DNA from: Didymodactylos carnosus
Lineage: Eukaryota; Rotifera; Eurotatoria; Philodinida; Philodinidae
Direction of reading: 5' to 3'
Assembly: GCA_905250885.1 (NCBI GenBank)
Contig: CAJNOQ010001540.1
Location: 1 to 30,552 of the forward strand
Length of the DNA stretch: 30,552 bases
In this document: positions 11,073 to 20,358 of the stretch, piece by piece
Position numbering within the stretch: the first letter of the stretch is position 1
Layout: each line of letters begins with the position of its first letter
Made by a program: the position numbers and the translations under genes
Notes under the pieces: generated by a model
Told to the model about the DNA's origin: nothing
Seen by the model: the letters and a program-made list of their open reading frames with translations, nothing else
Databases searched by the model: none

Positions 11073-12732
11073 CACTATTTTCTTCACATTGATATGATTA
11101 TAATTCTGACCGAAGCCAAAACTAAGTTTTTTAGACAGATACAAAATAAAGTTATCTACACTTAAAATTTTAGTTTATAAATATTTAAGAATAAAAACTA
11201 AGATTGAAATTTGCTATAGCTCAAACTCTTTCGATTAAAACGAAATGGAAAATATCAAACTGTCTCTGTAGTTGTGATTCAAATTATCGCACAAAAAAGA
11301 AAAAGTGTCAAGAAAATAGTGTATGATAAAGCTAAATGTCTACTACTTACATCTGTGAATATCTGATCTTTCTCAAATTTTCTTTCTCTTTGCTCTCATG
11401 TATGGAGATGCGAAGGAGACACGAGAACATTGCGTGTGTCAACAAATTTTTTTTTATTGACAATCACTTCTATCTGCTTGCGCTCTGGGAAATCTTTAAT
11501 GTTCATTTTTCTCTCTTAATTCTTCCAGTTAGACATTGTTAGATTTAGAAGAGGAGCAACACTAATCAATACACCCTCCAAAAAAGTGGTGAACAAATAA
11601 AAAAACATTATTTCATTTCTTTTTTATGTTTTTCTGAATTAATCTTTTTCCTTCTATAAAAGATCCTGATCCGGCAATACAATTGAATAGCAATTAAAAA
11701 ATGGATCTGTTGAAAATAGTCTCGTCAGAGATGATAACTAAAGTTGTTGTTTTTTAATATTTTCAGTGCAAAGCTAAATGACTTTGGTAAAACACAATTC
11801 ATATGGATGTTCATACGTGACCTCATTGTAAAAGATTTTTCTCGCATACAAAGAGACGTGTAGATAAAAAATTTTGATGTGTTTACGCTATTTGATGAAT
11901 CAAAAATTGGAGAAAAGATAATTAAAATTCCAAAATCTTTTTATGCGACGAACAGAATAATTTATATTATTAAAAATACTTAAACGAAAAGAGTCTCAAT
12001 CGATTACTTTAGATCATGAATAAAAAAAACTAGGGTATTTCTTTATATATATATATTTTTTATTTGTTAATACCTCTTTCTCAGGCTATAGAATAGACGA
12101 GTATCTCAAAAGAAAGGAAAATATCCTAAAAAGATCGAATCATAAACATCATTACACGGCTATCAATTTTTACAATCCTAACGGGAATTTTTATTTTAAT
12201 CATCATTGAATGAAATAGCATAAATAAGACTATTTTAGAAGTCAACTAAACGCATTAATTAATTTTTTTTCAACCACCCCATATAGTCAAAGGTGTATAA
12301 CATTAATTATTTACTTTTCGCTTAATTTCAATGAAAAATATATATATTTTTTTTCTTTCTTATAATTTATAGTTCAATGAAATTAACAATCATAGAATAT
12401 TTATGATTGGTTAATCAAAAGACAAGTAGCCAATTGGCTTGAGAAAACAAGAAAAAAAAACATCTTTCTCATTTATTCGTTCTTTTTTTTCCTCGTCTAA
12501 GCTCGTTTTTTATTTTTTGTCTCTATTTTTCTTTTTTCTCAGCAAAGATCAGCATAGGTGAATTTGATATTTGTTTATGTGGAAGCGGTATGAACACAAT
12601 AGATACAGGTGATGTATACCTGCATAGTACCCACTAGATAAAAATGAATGACATACTTTTACTTAAAACAATTTTTGATTCTATAGCGGAAAAAAAAGAA
12701 GAAGAAAAAAAACTGAAGAAACCAAGAGAAAA

Positions 12733-12752
12733 AGAGAGAGAGAGAGAGAGAG
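12733..12752. repeat. GA dinucleotide tract
   Basis: An uninterrupted (GA)n run about 640 bases upstream of the POU4 start codon. GA tracts can act as promoter elements in animals, but here it may be no more than a microsatellite. Confidence 0.85.
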
Positions 12753-13140
12753 CGTTCAAAAACATTTTTTTCTTCTCTTTCTCTCGATTATATTTCATTA
12801 TTAATCTAAACTAACGTATGTTTTCCAGAAAAATCTGTCAGATGCATAGCATAAATGTATACGTTGATAAATGATGATGATTATTGTTATACCTTATATA
12901 TCTCACTCTTGAAGAAAAAGATAGACAGTTAGAAAAGAAATCGACAAATCGATTTATTATTTATTTATCATTTATTGCATAAAACATATTAAAAAAAAAA
13001 ATCGTGTGCATTATTTTTAATAAATAATCGCATCATCATCATCATTGTAGTGAAATTAATATTGAAAAAATAAAAATTCACACTTGTATAGTGTATGTTT
13101 AATCATTAATAAACTGATTTGAGACAGGAGAAAAAAGAGA

Positions 13141-13195
13141 CAGAGAGAGAGAGAAAGAGCGAGAAGAAATAGTAATCAACTTGAAGAGATAAATC

Positions 13196-13226
<31 letters not shown>
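13141..13226. repeat. GA-rich tract and TTTA microsatellite before POU4
   Basis: A purine (GA/GAAA) tract covers 13141-13166 and a (TTTA)n run of about 30 bases covers 13197-13226. Both lie within 250 bases of the POU4 start and may fall in its 5' untranslated region. Confidence 0.8.
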
Positions 13227-13390
13227 ATGAAAAGATACATTTAATCGCATAGATAAAGAATTTATTATGAAGATATTTTAATACATAATGCAAAAATATT
13301 GCGGTGTTATACAATAGATCAATTATTAATGATCATTACTATTGGTGAAAATTGATTATTATTAAATCACGGATATAGTTAACAAGTCAA

Positions 13391-14592
13391 ATGATGATTA
13401 TGGATAATAAAATTACATTTTCAAATCCATTGACAGCAGCTCAATCACCATTCGGTGGACGATATTCACCAACAAATCTTTATAGAGCAGCAGCAGCCGC
13501 AGCCGATAGTCGTCGATATATGCCAACTGCATCGGTAAAGATACATTTTTTTTTTCAACTACATTTATAAGTTTAGTTTAAATCTCCTATTTGAGAATTT
13601 TTAATTCACTTAAACTTAATTAGTGATTAGTAAATATCCATACTGACGAATAACTTCCTCATGGTACAAACTTTTTTTCTTTTTTTTTAATATTAAAATC
13701 TATTTTTAGTGGAAAAGTAATTGTTTTGTCGACAATTTCAAATTTGATCCAAATGTAAGTATTTATATATATACACTATCATATACCGATTTCAAAACTA
13801 AAAAATTTTGTTATATTTTAGGCAAACTTTTTTCCAACAATCGATGATTCATTTTTAGCTCGTGCAGAAGCTTTGACTAAACCCGAATCATTTTATTCGT
13901 CTCATTTTCCATCGACATTTTCCAATCAAACACCCGTTACGAGATTCGAATCATCCAACGGTATTAATCATTCAAATCATATTGGTCTTTCAATGACTTC
14001 ACCTTCATCACAAGATCAACTAAGTTCACATCATAATCCATTTTATAATCATTCAACAATGAATGGTATGTCCGTACATCAAATAGCAATGCATCCACAC
14101 GATCTTGATATTGATCCACGTGAACTTGAAGGTTTTGCAGAAAGATTTAAACAAAAACGTATTAAATTAGGTGTTACTCAAGCGGATGTTGGTCAACAAT
14201 TATCAAAATTAAAAATGCCTGGTGTTGGATCTCTTTCACAATCAACGATATGTCGATTTGAATCATTAACATTATCACATAATAATATGGTAGCATTAAA
14301 ACCTGTTCTACAAGCATGGCTTGAATTTGCTGAAGCCGAAGCAAGAAGTAAAAAAAAAGAAGAACTCAATGGTCATAATAATAATGATAAAAAACGAAAA
14401 CGAACATCGATCGCTGCACAAGAAAAACGTTTATTGGAAGGATTTTTTTCCGTTCAACCACGTCCATCTGGTGAAAAAATAGCACAAATTGCTGAAAAAT
14501 TAGATTTAAAAAAAAATGTTGTACGTGTATGGTTTTGTAATCAACGACAAAAACAAAAACGAATGAAATTTGCATCAATGCAACTGGGCTAA
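13391..14592 (+). CDS. POU4: POU class 4 homeobox transcription factor (Brn-3/unc-86 type)
   Basis: Three exons, 13391-13534, 13710-13754 and 13822-14592, all joined in phase 0, give 319 residues. The ATG at 13391 is preceded by an in-frame TAG at 13376. Exon 1 has a short alanine run (AAAAAA) and ends with RRYMPTAS. Exon 3 begins with the POU-IV box (DDSFLARAEAL), specific to class IV. A Ser/His/Asn-rich linker follows. The POU-specific domain runs from about DIDPRELEGFAERFKQKR to LEFAEAEA, including GVGSLSQSTICRFESL. The POU homeodomain runs from KKRKRTSIAAQEKR to QRQKQKRMKF, with the recognition-helix motif RVWFCNQRQKQKR. Class IV proteins are nuclear DNA-binding regulators of sensory neuron identity. 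The 45-base exon 2 (WKSNCFVDNFKFDPN) splits the region ahead of the POU-IV box and may be optional. The protein is short compared with vertebrate Brn-3 but has all the defining domains. Confidence 0.95.
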
Positions 14593-14861
14593 ACATTCTT
14601 AAAAACGTACATATAACTTAAATTATTTTTGTTAACAGTGTTTTACATGTATTTTCATTTTTTTTTTATTATAATTTTCACACATTCAACAATTTCTTAA
14701 AAAACTTTGTTTCTGCTCTCATACCAACACATTTTATTCAGTTGTTTATTCTATTAAAAAGAAAAGTCTACTTCTAATGGTCGTAAAAGATCACTCAGCG
14801 AACGTCTTCAGTCGAAGAAGAAGAACTTTAACTTTGTGGGTATAAAACTCAGATTTTAAAC

Positions 14862-15360
14862 TAGGGATGGCTGTTTACTTGTTACTCGGTGTTACTTTAC
14901 CAGTAAAATAACAAAAATTTGTTACTTGTTACTAGTAATTAGTAACAACATATGCTAATTGTGTACTTTGTTACTAGTAATAAAGTCACAAATGTTTGTT
15001 ACTTTCTTACTTCTGGTAAAGTAACAAAAAACAAATTTTTTTTTTGTTTCCTCATAAAAACGTTTTTGAAAAAGCTTTTGTGAATGTGAGAGTGAAATAC
15101 GTGCTAAAAGTTGGTGGAATGTCCGACAAAGAAGTATCTGAAATATTTGTTGTATACCTAACAAATATTTCAGATACTTCTTTATCAGACGTTCCACCAT
15201 CTTTTAGCACGTATTTCACTCTCACACTCACAAAACCTTTTTCAACAAGTTTTTAATAGCTAACAAAAAAAAACTTGTTTTTGATTACTTTACCCGAAGT
15301 AACAAAGTAACAAACTAGCATCAACAGATTAGTAACAGTAATGGTAAACAGCCAGCCCTA
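14862..15360. mobile_element. Non-autonomous hAT-like element (499 bp) with 8-bp target duplication
   Basis: The ends are inverted: TAGGGATGGCTGTTTAC on the left and the complement of TAGGGCTGGCTGTTTACC on the right. The element is flanked by the exact 8-bp direct repeat TTTTAAAC at 14854-14861 and 15361-15368. An 8-bp duplication is the hallmark of hAT transposons. Subterminal GTTACTTGTTACTAGTAA repeats follow each end. The centre is a long palindrome: about 15080-15150 is almost completely complementary to 15160-15235. There is no transposase, and open frames on both strands reflect the palindrome only. Confidence 0.9.
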
Positions 15361-15508
15361 TTTTAAACGCATCACACTTTATTAAATCTCTTGGTCATGA
15401 ATTCATTGACGTTTTATATGCCAGTAGGTATCTGTTCATTACAAGATCATACTCTAGCATCTAGTAAATGTACGTTATTCATCAACACCTGTTTATATGT
15501 GTATACAG

Positions 15509-15704
15509 TAGAGATCTGCACGGGCACTTGAATTTCCATGGTCGCCGCGAGCAATTGCTCTCTTCACGGGCACAGATTTTTCAAAAAAATGTCACATCAG
15601 AGAGAGAAAAAAATGTTTTTTTCTGCACGAGCACGGGCAGTGAAAAAATTCCACGGACAAGTACCCTCGATAGAACTACGCGCATGGGCGCGTGTTGATC
15701 TCTA
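15509..15704. mobile_element. Second short hAT-like element (196 bp)
   Basis: The ends TAGAGATCTGCACGGGC and the complement of TAGAGATCAACACGCGC are inverted repeats. The flanks are GTATACAG at 15501-15508 and GTACACAG at 15705-15712, an 8-bp duplication with one difference. The interior is more G/C-rich than its surroundings (GGTCGCCGCGAGC, CGCGCATGGGCGCG), marking it as foreign to the local base composition. It has no coding capacity and belongs to a different family from the element 150 bases to its left. Confidence 0.82.
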
Positions 15705-16757
15705 GTACACAGTGCTAAACCGATAATTTTCGATAGACATTGGCGTTTGTTGTCAGTATTCTTCCATCACAAACTCTCAATTTTCATTTAGAATACACAG
15801 CTAGTTTCTATTTTCCTATTTGACAACACCATATGGATATCGTACTACATCACTTTTTACCTCTTTTTTCTTTTTACTATCACGCTTTGCTAACTCTTTG
15901 AAGTGTCACTAGCATAGTTTCTAACTGTGCACGACACACTAAAATAAAAATAATATAATAGATGCGTTCGTCTCTCTTTCTCAGCAAAAAAAAAGAAATA
16001 TATATATATATAGACAGACAGATAGATAGAAACATGAACAGTACTAGAGCAAGGTAAAGAAAAATACCGTTCGTTTTTTCTTTTCTTCTACTTCTAGTTG
16101 TTCACTTTTTTTTTCATATTTTTTTGTTGATGATCAAACTGATGCACAGAATTGTCCTACGGTGTTGCAACGTTCGTCAAGTCATTTGCCATCTGTGATT
16201 GTACATTCTATAATTAACACCTTTTTTAAACCATATTCACGATGCAAACAATTAATAATCCAAAACTTTAAATGACACATCCCCTCCTACCTTTTTTTCG
16301 TGTATTTATAACATGAAAACGCATATGAAACAAAATTTTACTTGCAAATAAATGAAATTGATCACGAAATAACAGCTTCAAAAAGACTAACTGAAAATTG
16401 CTTCGATGTTTTCTTTTTGCTAGTAGAAAGAAAAATATTAATATCTAGATGGAAAATGTCGTATTCTTCACATCTTTGACAGAAGTGAATATTGTCAATC
16501 AAAATTATTTGTATGACATAGTGAAATTGATGATCGTTAAAATAAAATTAAAAATTATAAACTACTCTGTACAATATATTTTTAAATTTAATCCAATTCG
16601 TATGATTTGATACGACCAACTATGTTCTATTTTGTTTTTCTAGTAAAATAAAGATTGAGATGTAAATCCTTTTTACATAAAATTTTATATATACACAAAA
16701 ATAGAATGTTTTATAAATAACAACGATAAATAACAATTAGAATACAAAACATTTTTA

Positions 16758-17522
16758 TCAGAGATTAAATGATGGTGGTAGAGATTGACTAAGTTTTTGA
16801 ATAAACTCTAATGTAAACATTTGTAATCGAACATCATTTGGTTTATTTGTGGCATACATAAATGGTACACCGGCTTTTTCAAGTGTTGTTTGTTGTTCCA
16901 ATACTTTTTGATCCAATTCTAATATTACTTTCATGTCAAATCTTTGTTGTTCTTCATTTGTTCGTTTTAAAAATGCCTAGATAAAAAAATAAAAAAAATG
17001 AAATAGAGAGAATATAATAATAATAGTGATTTTATGATAGAAAATCCATACTTCTAATTCACGCTTGTTAGCTGCTTGTAATAAATTCAAATGTTGAGGT
17101 CGATCAGCACAACGTTGTTCATCTTCACGATGTTTTCGTATCAAATCATTTTCTTGTTCTAACAATAACCATAAAATAAATAAATAAATAAATAAATGAC
17201 ATTGTATTAATACCTTTTGTAATTTTAACTAGTCGATTTCTTTCGTTTGATAAATTTTTTTCTGCTAATGATTGTATTTCTTGCAAACCTTGTACAATAC
17301 TAAATACGGTACCATCTAACAATGATGATATCAATTGATTTCTAAATCCATGTTGTTGATATCGTTCTTGATATTTTCTAAACAAGAAAACTATTCATTT
17401 ATTAATAAATGATCTCATAATAGTTTTATTCTCATCATTTACGGTGGAAGATCTCGAATAAGATTATTTAATTGTTTTGATAAATATTCTCTACGTTGCG
17501 TAGCATCTAGTTGATTATTCAT
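16758..17522 (-). CDS. DGCR6: DGCR6/gonadal family protein
   Basis: Four exons, 17522-17443, 17377-17214, 17158-17052 and 16976-16758, have consistent phases and give 189 residues (human DGCR6 about 220). Diagnostic stretches are [17 protein letters not shown] in exon 2, [11 protein letters not shown] in exon 3, and [20 protein letters not shown] with the C-terminal [14 protein letters not shown] in exon 4. All match the DGCR6/Drosophila gonadal family in order. The protein is predominantly helical with coiled-coil character and has no membrane segment or catalytic motif. Its molecular role is poorly defined. The ATG at 17522 is the first in frame and follows an AG acceptor by 6 bases, so the mRNA leader probably comes from a separate exon or a trans-spliced leader. 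Introns are 65, 55 and 75 bases. Confidence 0.93.
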
Positions 17523-17528
17523 CAAAAT

Positions 17529-17545
17529 CTAGAAAATAATTGAAT
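17529..17545 (-). other. Splice acceptor directly before the DGCR6 start codon
   Basis: On the minus strand a pyrimidine-rich run ending TTTTCTAG precedes ATTTTG and the ATG. It is a consensus acceptor only 6 bases from the start, so the 5' leader must come from elsewhere: an upstream untranslated exon or a trans-spliced leader. Confidence 0.5.
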
Positions 17546-18499
17546 TGACAAAGATGATCGTAATAAACAAATATTATAATCAACAACTCTAACAAATTCT
17601 CAATAGAAAACATCTTTTTGACTATACTGAACTGTTATATAGGATTTGAAATCATGTGCTTATTTATACATTGTCTGTTTACCATATATGTAAAAGTTAT
17701 AAGTCAAATTTAAATTTTAAGTTTGAAAACATCAAAAACATTCATTTTTTTACAACTTCGACTTTCTCAAGAAATGTTGAATTGTAATAAAGAGTTCTAA
17801 AAGGAAAGGAGACGTTAGGATAGGAATGAGACATCATCCAATGTTACAAACAAAACGAAAAGTCGAAATTAATTTCAAGTTCAAAGTTAGAATGCGAAAG
17901 TCTGACGTTTAAAACGTCAGACTGTTGAATGTCTATGTCATCAAAGTTTCGAGTTTTTTCTTGAAAGATTGTCTTACCAATCTAGATTCATACGATTTTG
18001 AATAATCGAATTTGTAGAAAGTTGAATGGACTTTAAAATGCGATATAATGAAGAAAAATATATCAATTTTTATTATCAAATTACTCTAAACAAAAACAAA
18101 TAGAACAATGAGATTGCGATTGCGGTACGCACAAGTTGCGATATCGACAGACACTGTATTCTAGACACTTCTATTCTTCCTTCAGTCAAAACTACTAATA
18201 TTTCGGCGCCATAAATGTGACTATATTTACATAATCAATTTTTTTATCGAAAATTAACTAATTAAAAATTTGTTTCTTCAATTACTAGCTCAATTGTACT
18301 TTCACACAAATTTTTATCAAATTAGAATAAAAAATAAAACAAATGATATTGACGAACAAATACAAACGTATCGGTTTTTGTGCTTTTTATCATGCTGATA
18401 TCGTTCATTGAAGTAATAATAGTGCCGTACATATCAATTTAATAAAACAATTAAATAGATTTTTCTCTTGTTTTAATATTAAATCACATTTATTTTTCT

Positions 18500-18521
18500 T
18501 TTGAGTTTATTCCAATAGACA
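18500..18521 (+). other. Splice acceptor directly before the membrane-protein start codon
   Basis: A TTTTCTTTTGAGTTTATTCC run is followed by AATAG at 18514-18518, then ACA and the ATG at 18522. The acceptor lies 3 bases from the start of an otherwise intronless gene, matching the pattern seen before ANO10 and DGCR6. Confidence 0.5.
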
Positions 18522-18905
18522 ATGTTTAGTTACATATGGATCGTAATAAGTGCTATTACTATTGTCATCATCGTCACATTAGTTGGACTTCGATTAACAA
18601 ATTCTTATAAAGCAAAAGCAAATAGACAAAATGCTATTGATAAAGATGCATTTATCGATTTAGAACAATTAATCGATCAACCATCAATATTTATTATATC
18701 AAATGATATTATTGATGATGTAAATTTAAAACAAAAACAATATCAACAACGATCGAAAGAAGCTTTATCCGTAACAGAAACAGGTAACATTTCAAATACA
18801 ATGATTCAACATACAAGAGACTATTTATCAACACATGTCCAATACTCACAACCACAAACAACTGTTTCCGATCTATTAACAGATAAAATAACAATTGACT
18901 ATTGA
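18522..18905 (+). CDS. Small single-pass membrane protein, unrecognised
   Basis: One uninterrupted frame gives 127 residues. The N-terminus is a strongly hydrophobic helix (about residues 4-24, IWIVISAITIVIIVTLVGL), followed by a basic patch (KAKANR), which predicts an N-out/C-in signal anchor or type III topology. The rest is hydrophilic, rich in Asp, Gln, Ser and Thr, with IFIISNDIIDD and a C-terminal SDLLTDKITIDY tail. No known domain is recognised. Support for a real gene: codon choice resembles the neighbouring genes, the frame is long for such A/T-rich DNA, and there is a clean splice acceptor 3 bases before the ATG. The long opposite-strand frame is taken as its shadow. The cellular role is unknown. 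Confidence 0.6.
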   Translation: MFSYIWIVISAITIVIIVTLVGLRLTNSYKAKANRQNAIDKDAFIDLEQLIDQPSIFIISNDIIDDVNLKQKQYQQRSKEALSVTETGNISNTMIQHTRDYLSTHVQYSQPQTTVSDLLTDKITIDY

Positions 18906-20358
18906 TTATAAAGAGAAGTAAAAAAAAATGCATTACATAAATTCTACTTTTTTCTAAAAAGTTTATCAAAATTAATATCAATAGATATTTGGTAGCCATT
19001 TCCTGTTAGATGCTAAGAAAAATAGGAGCGACACTTTTACGTGATCCTAGATCATTTCTGTTCAATAGATGAACTAAAATTGTTTTATTTTTAAGCAAAA
19101 GAAAAAAATAAGTACCTTTTTACGGTTAGGACTTTTTCTTTCTGTCTTAGAATGAAAGTGAGAACAAATCTTAAATGTTATATCTTATGTTATCAAATCC
19201 CAATGTTATATTATTTTTTAACTGTCAAATGTCAAAACACAAAATTAATATTGCATAGACAGAGGTTCGAAAATGTGAACTAAGTTCTGCAGTAAATTAC
19301 AAAACTTAATCCATAGTTCATCGCCTATATCTTGCATACGCTTGTTTATTATTTAAATAAAATAAGAAGCAACAAAAGAAAAAAAAAATACTAGCGATTT
19401 TTTCTGTAGACTAATAAATATTAGAGTCACGGAAGAGGTATGTTCTAAGCGTTTATAATAAGAGAAAAAAACAACAACTACTATTCAATCATTCAAAAGA
19501 CGAATGTACATACAATCGTGAGCAAACGTACCAAAAAAATATGTTTAAAACAAAAAATAAAAATAAATAACCAATCGTGTTTATAACGGTATTTTGTTTC
19601 TAAAAAAAAAAACGTTCTTTGGCACGTGGTTTTGATTGTTACACATAGAAACCACCATATATAGCAATAAAAAGTTTTCTACTAATCTTCGTTTTCTTCA
19701 TCTTTCTCGTCGCATACTTAACATAAGAAACAGTTTCTGAACAACTTCACTTGGGATCACAGGTAAAGGTATATGATAAAGTAAAAGATTAAAATTTTCT
19801 CAGTTTTTCGCTTTCTCACTCATCAATTCACAAATAATCTCGATGTTATAAAAAAAACTGTTTGACCAGAGCCCATGAATAAGATGTAAAATCAAACAAA
19901 AATCTAAACAAAGTTTCACAAAAAAAATAGAGAGTCAAACAAACTCTTATTGCGCTCATCTTACTAGTCTAAATGTTTAATGATATACAAAAGTAACAGT
20001 AAAAAAACCATAGTAGTGGAAAACAAAGAAGAAAAAAATTATTCAACCAAAATTCTAGTTACTGGGTACATGACTAGAATGGCTAGCAAAATATAACAAC
20101 AACAAGAGAAGAATAGCTTTTGTGTTATATAAAAAAAAAAAATTGAAATAAGAAAAAGCTCATCGATTGAAAGACACAAAGAAAATAAAAATAAAGAAAG
20201 ACATGATTAGCAAAAAAAGCACTTTGAGCGAAGTTTTCTAGTACATATTTAATCTAAGTAAGTTTTTTATTGTTAATTGCGTATAAGTAGGATAAATGTC
20301 TGAATCCGGAAAATCTAAACGAAACAAGAAAGATTTATATATAAAAATTTCGTGAAAA
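18906..20358. other. Intergenic between converging genes
   Basis: 1.45 kb between the 3' end of the small membrane-protein gene and the 3' end of ANO10. It is A/T-rich with several A runs. No exon, RNA gene or repeat end was recognised. The 3' untranslated regions of both genes must lie here. Confidence 0.6.

Larger units (their letters stand above)
5821..13390. other. 7.5-kb gene-free interval between divergent genes
   Basis: This stretch separates the start of the coiled-coil gene (minus) from the POU4 start (plus). It contains no exon with supported splice sites and no RNA gene I recognise. It is very A/T-rich with many homopolymer runs. It holds one MITE copy (10886-11072), a CT tract (9457-9490), a GA tract (12733-12752), a mixed GA tract (13141-13166) and a TTTA tract (13197-13226). 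Its position upstream of a developmental homeobox gene makes it a natural place for long-range regulatory DNA, but no specific element can be named from the sequence alone. Confidence 0.6.
14593..16757. other. Intergenic between POU4 and the DGCR6-like gene
   Basis: The 3' ends of the two genes face each other across 2.2 kb. Besides the two hAT-like elements (14862-15360 and 15509-15704), it contains a TA/GACA microsatellite near 15995-16030. The remainder is A/T-rich with no supported exon. A clear single polyadenylation signal for POU4 was not pinned down. Confidence 0.6.
17523..18521. promoter_or_regulatory. Divergent intergenic region, candidate shared promoter
   Basis: About 1 kb separates the DGCR6-like start (minus) from the small membrane protein start (plus). 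It contains the palindrome AGTCTGACGTTT-A-AAACGTCAGACT at 17899-17923, whose arms carry TGACGT, the half site of CREB/ATF-type factors. No exon or known transposon end was recognised. Promoter function is inferred from the head-to-head arrangement only. Confidence 0.4.

Noticed and set aside
10863-11165. 100-residue plus-strand open frame
   Set aside because: It covers the second MITE copy; the translation has no known motif, and the equivalent stretch in copy 1 is not open in the same way.
14366-14596. Minus-strand open frame of 76 residues opposite POU4 exon 3
   Set aside because: It is a shadow of the POU domain/homeodomain coding sequence; no independent codon or motif support.
15044-15256. 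Overlapping open frames on both strands, 70-81 residues
   Set aside because: They arise because the hAT-like element is a palindrome, so the same bases are open on both strands; no protein domain.
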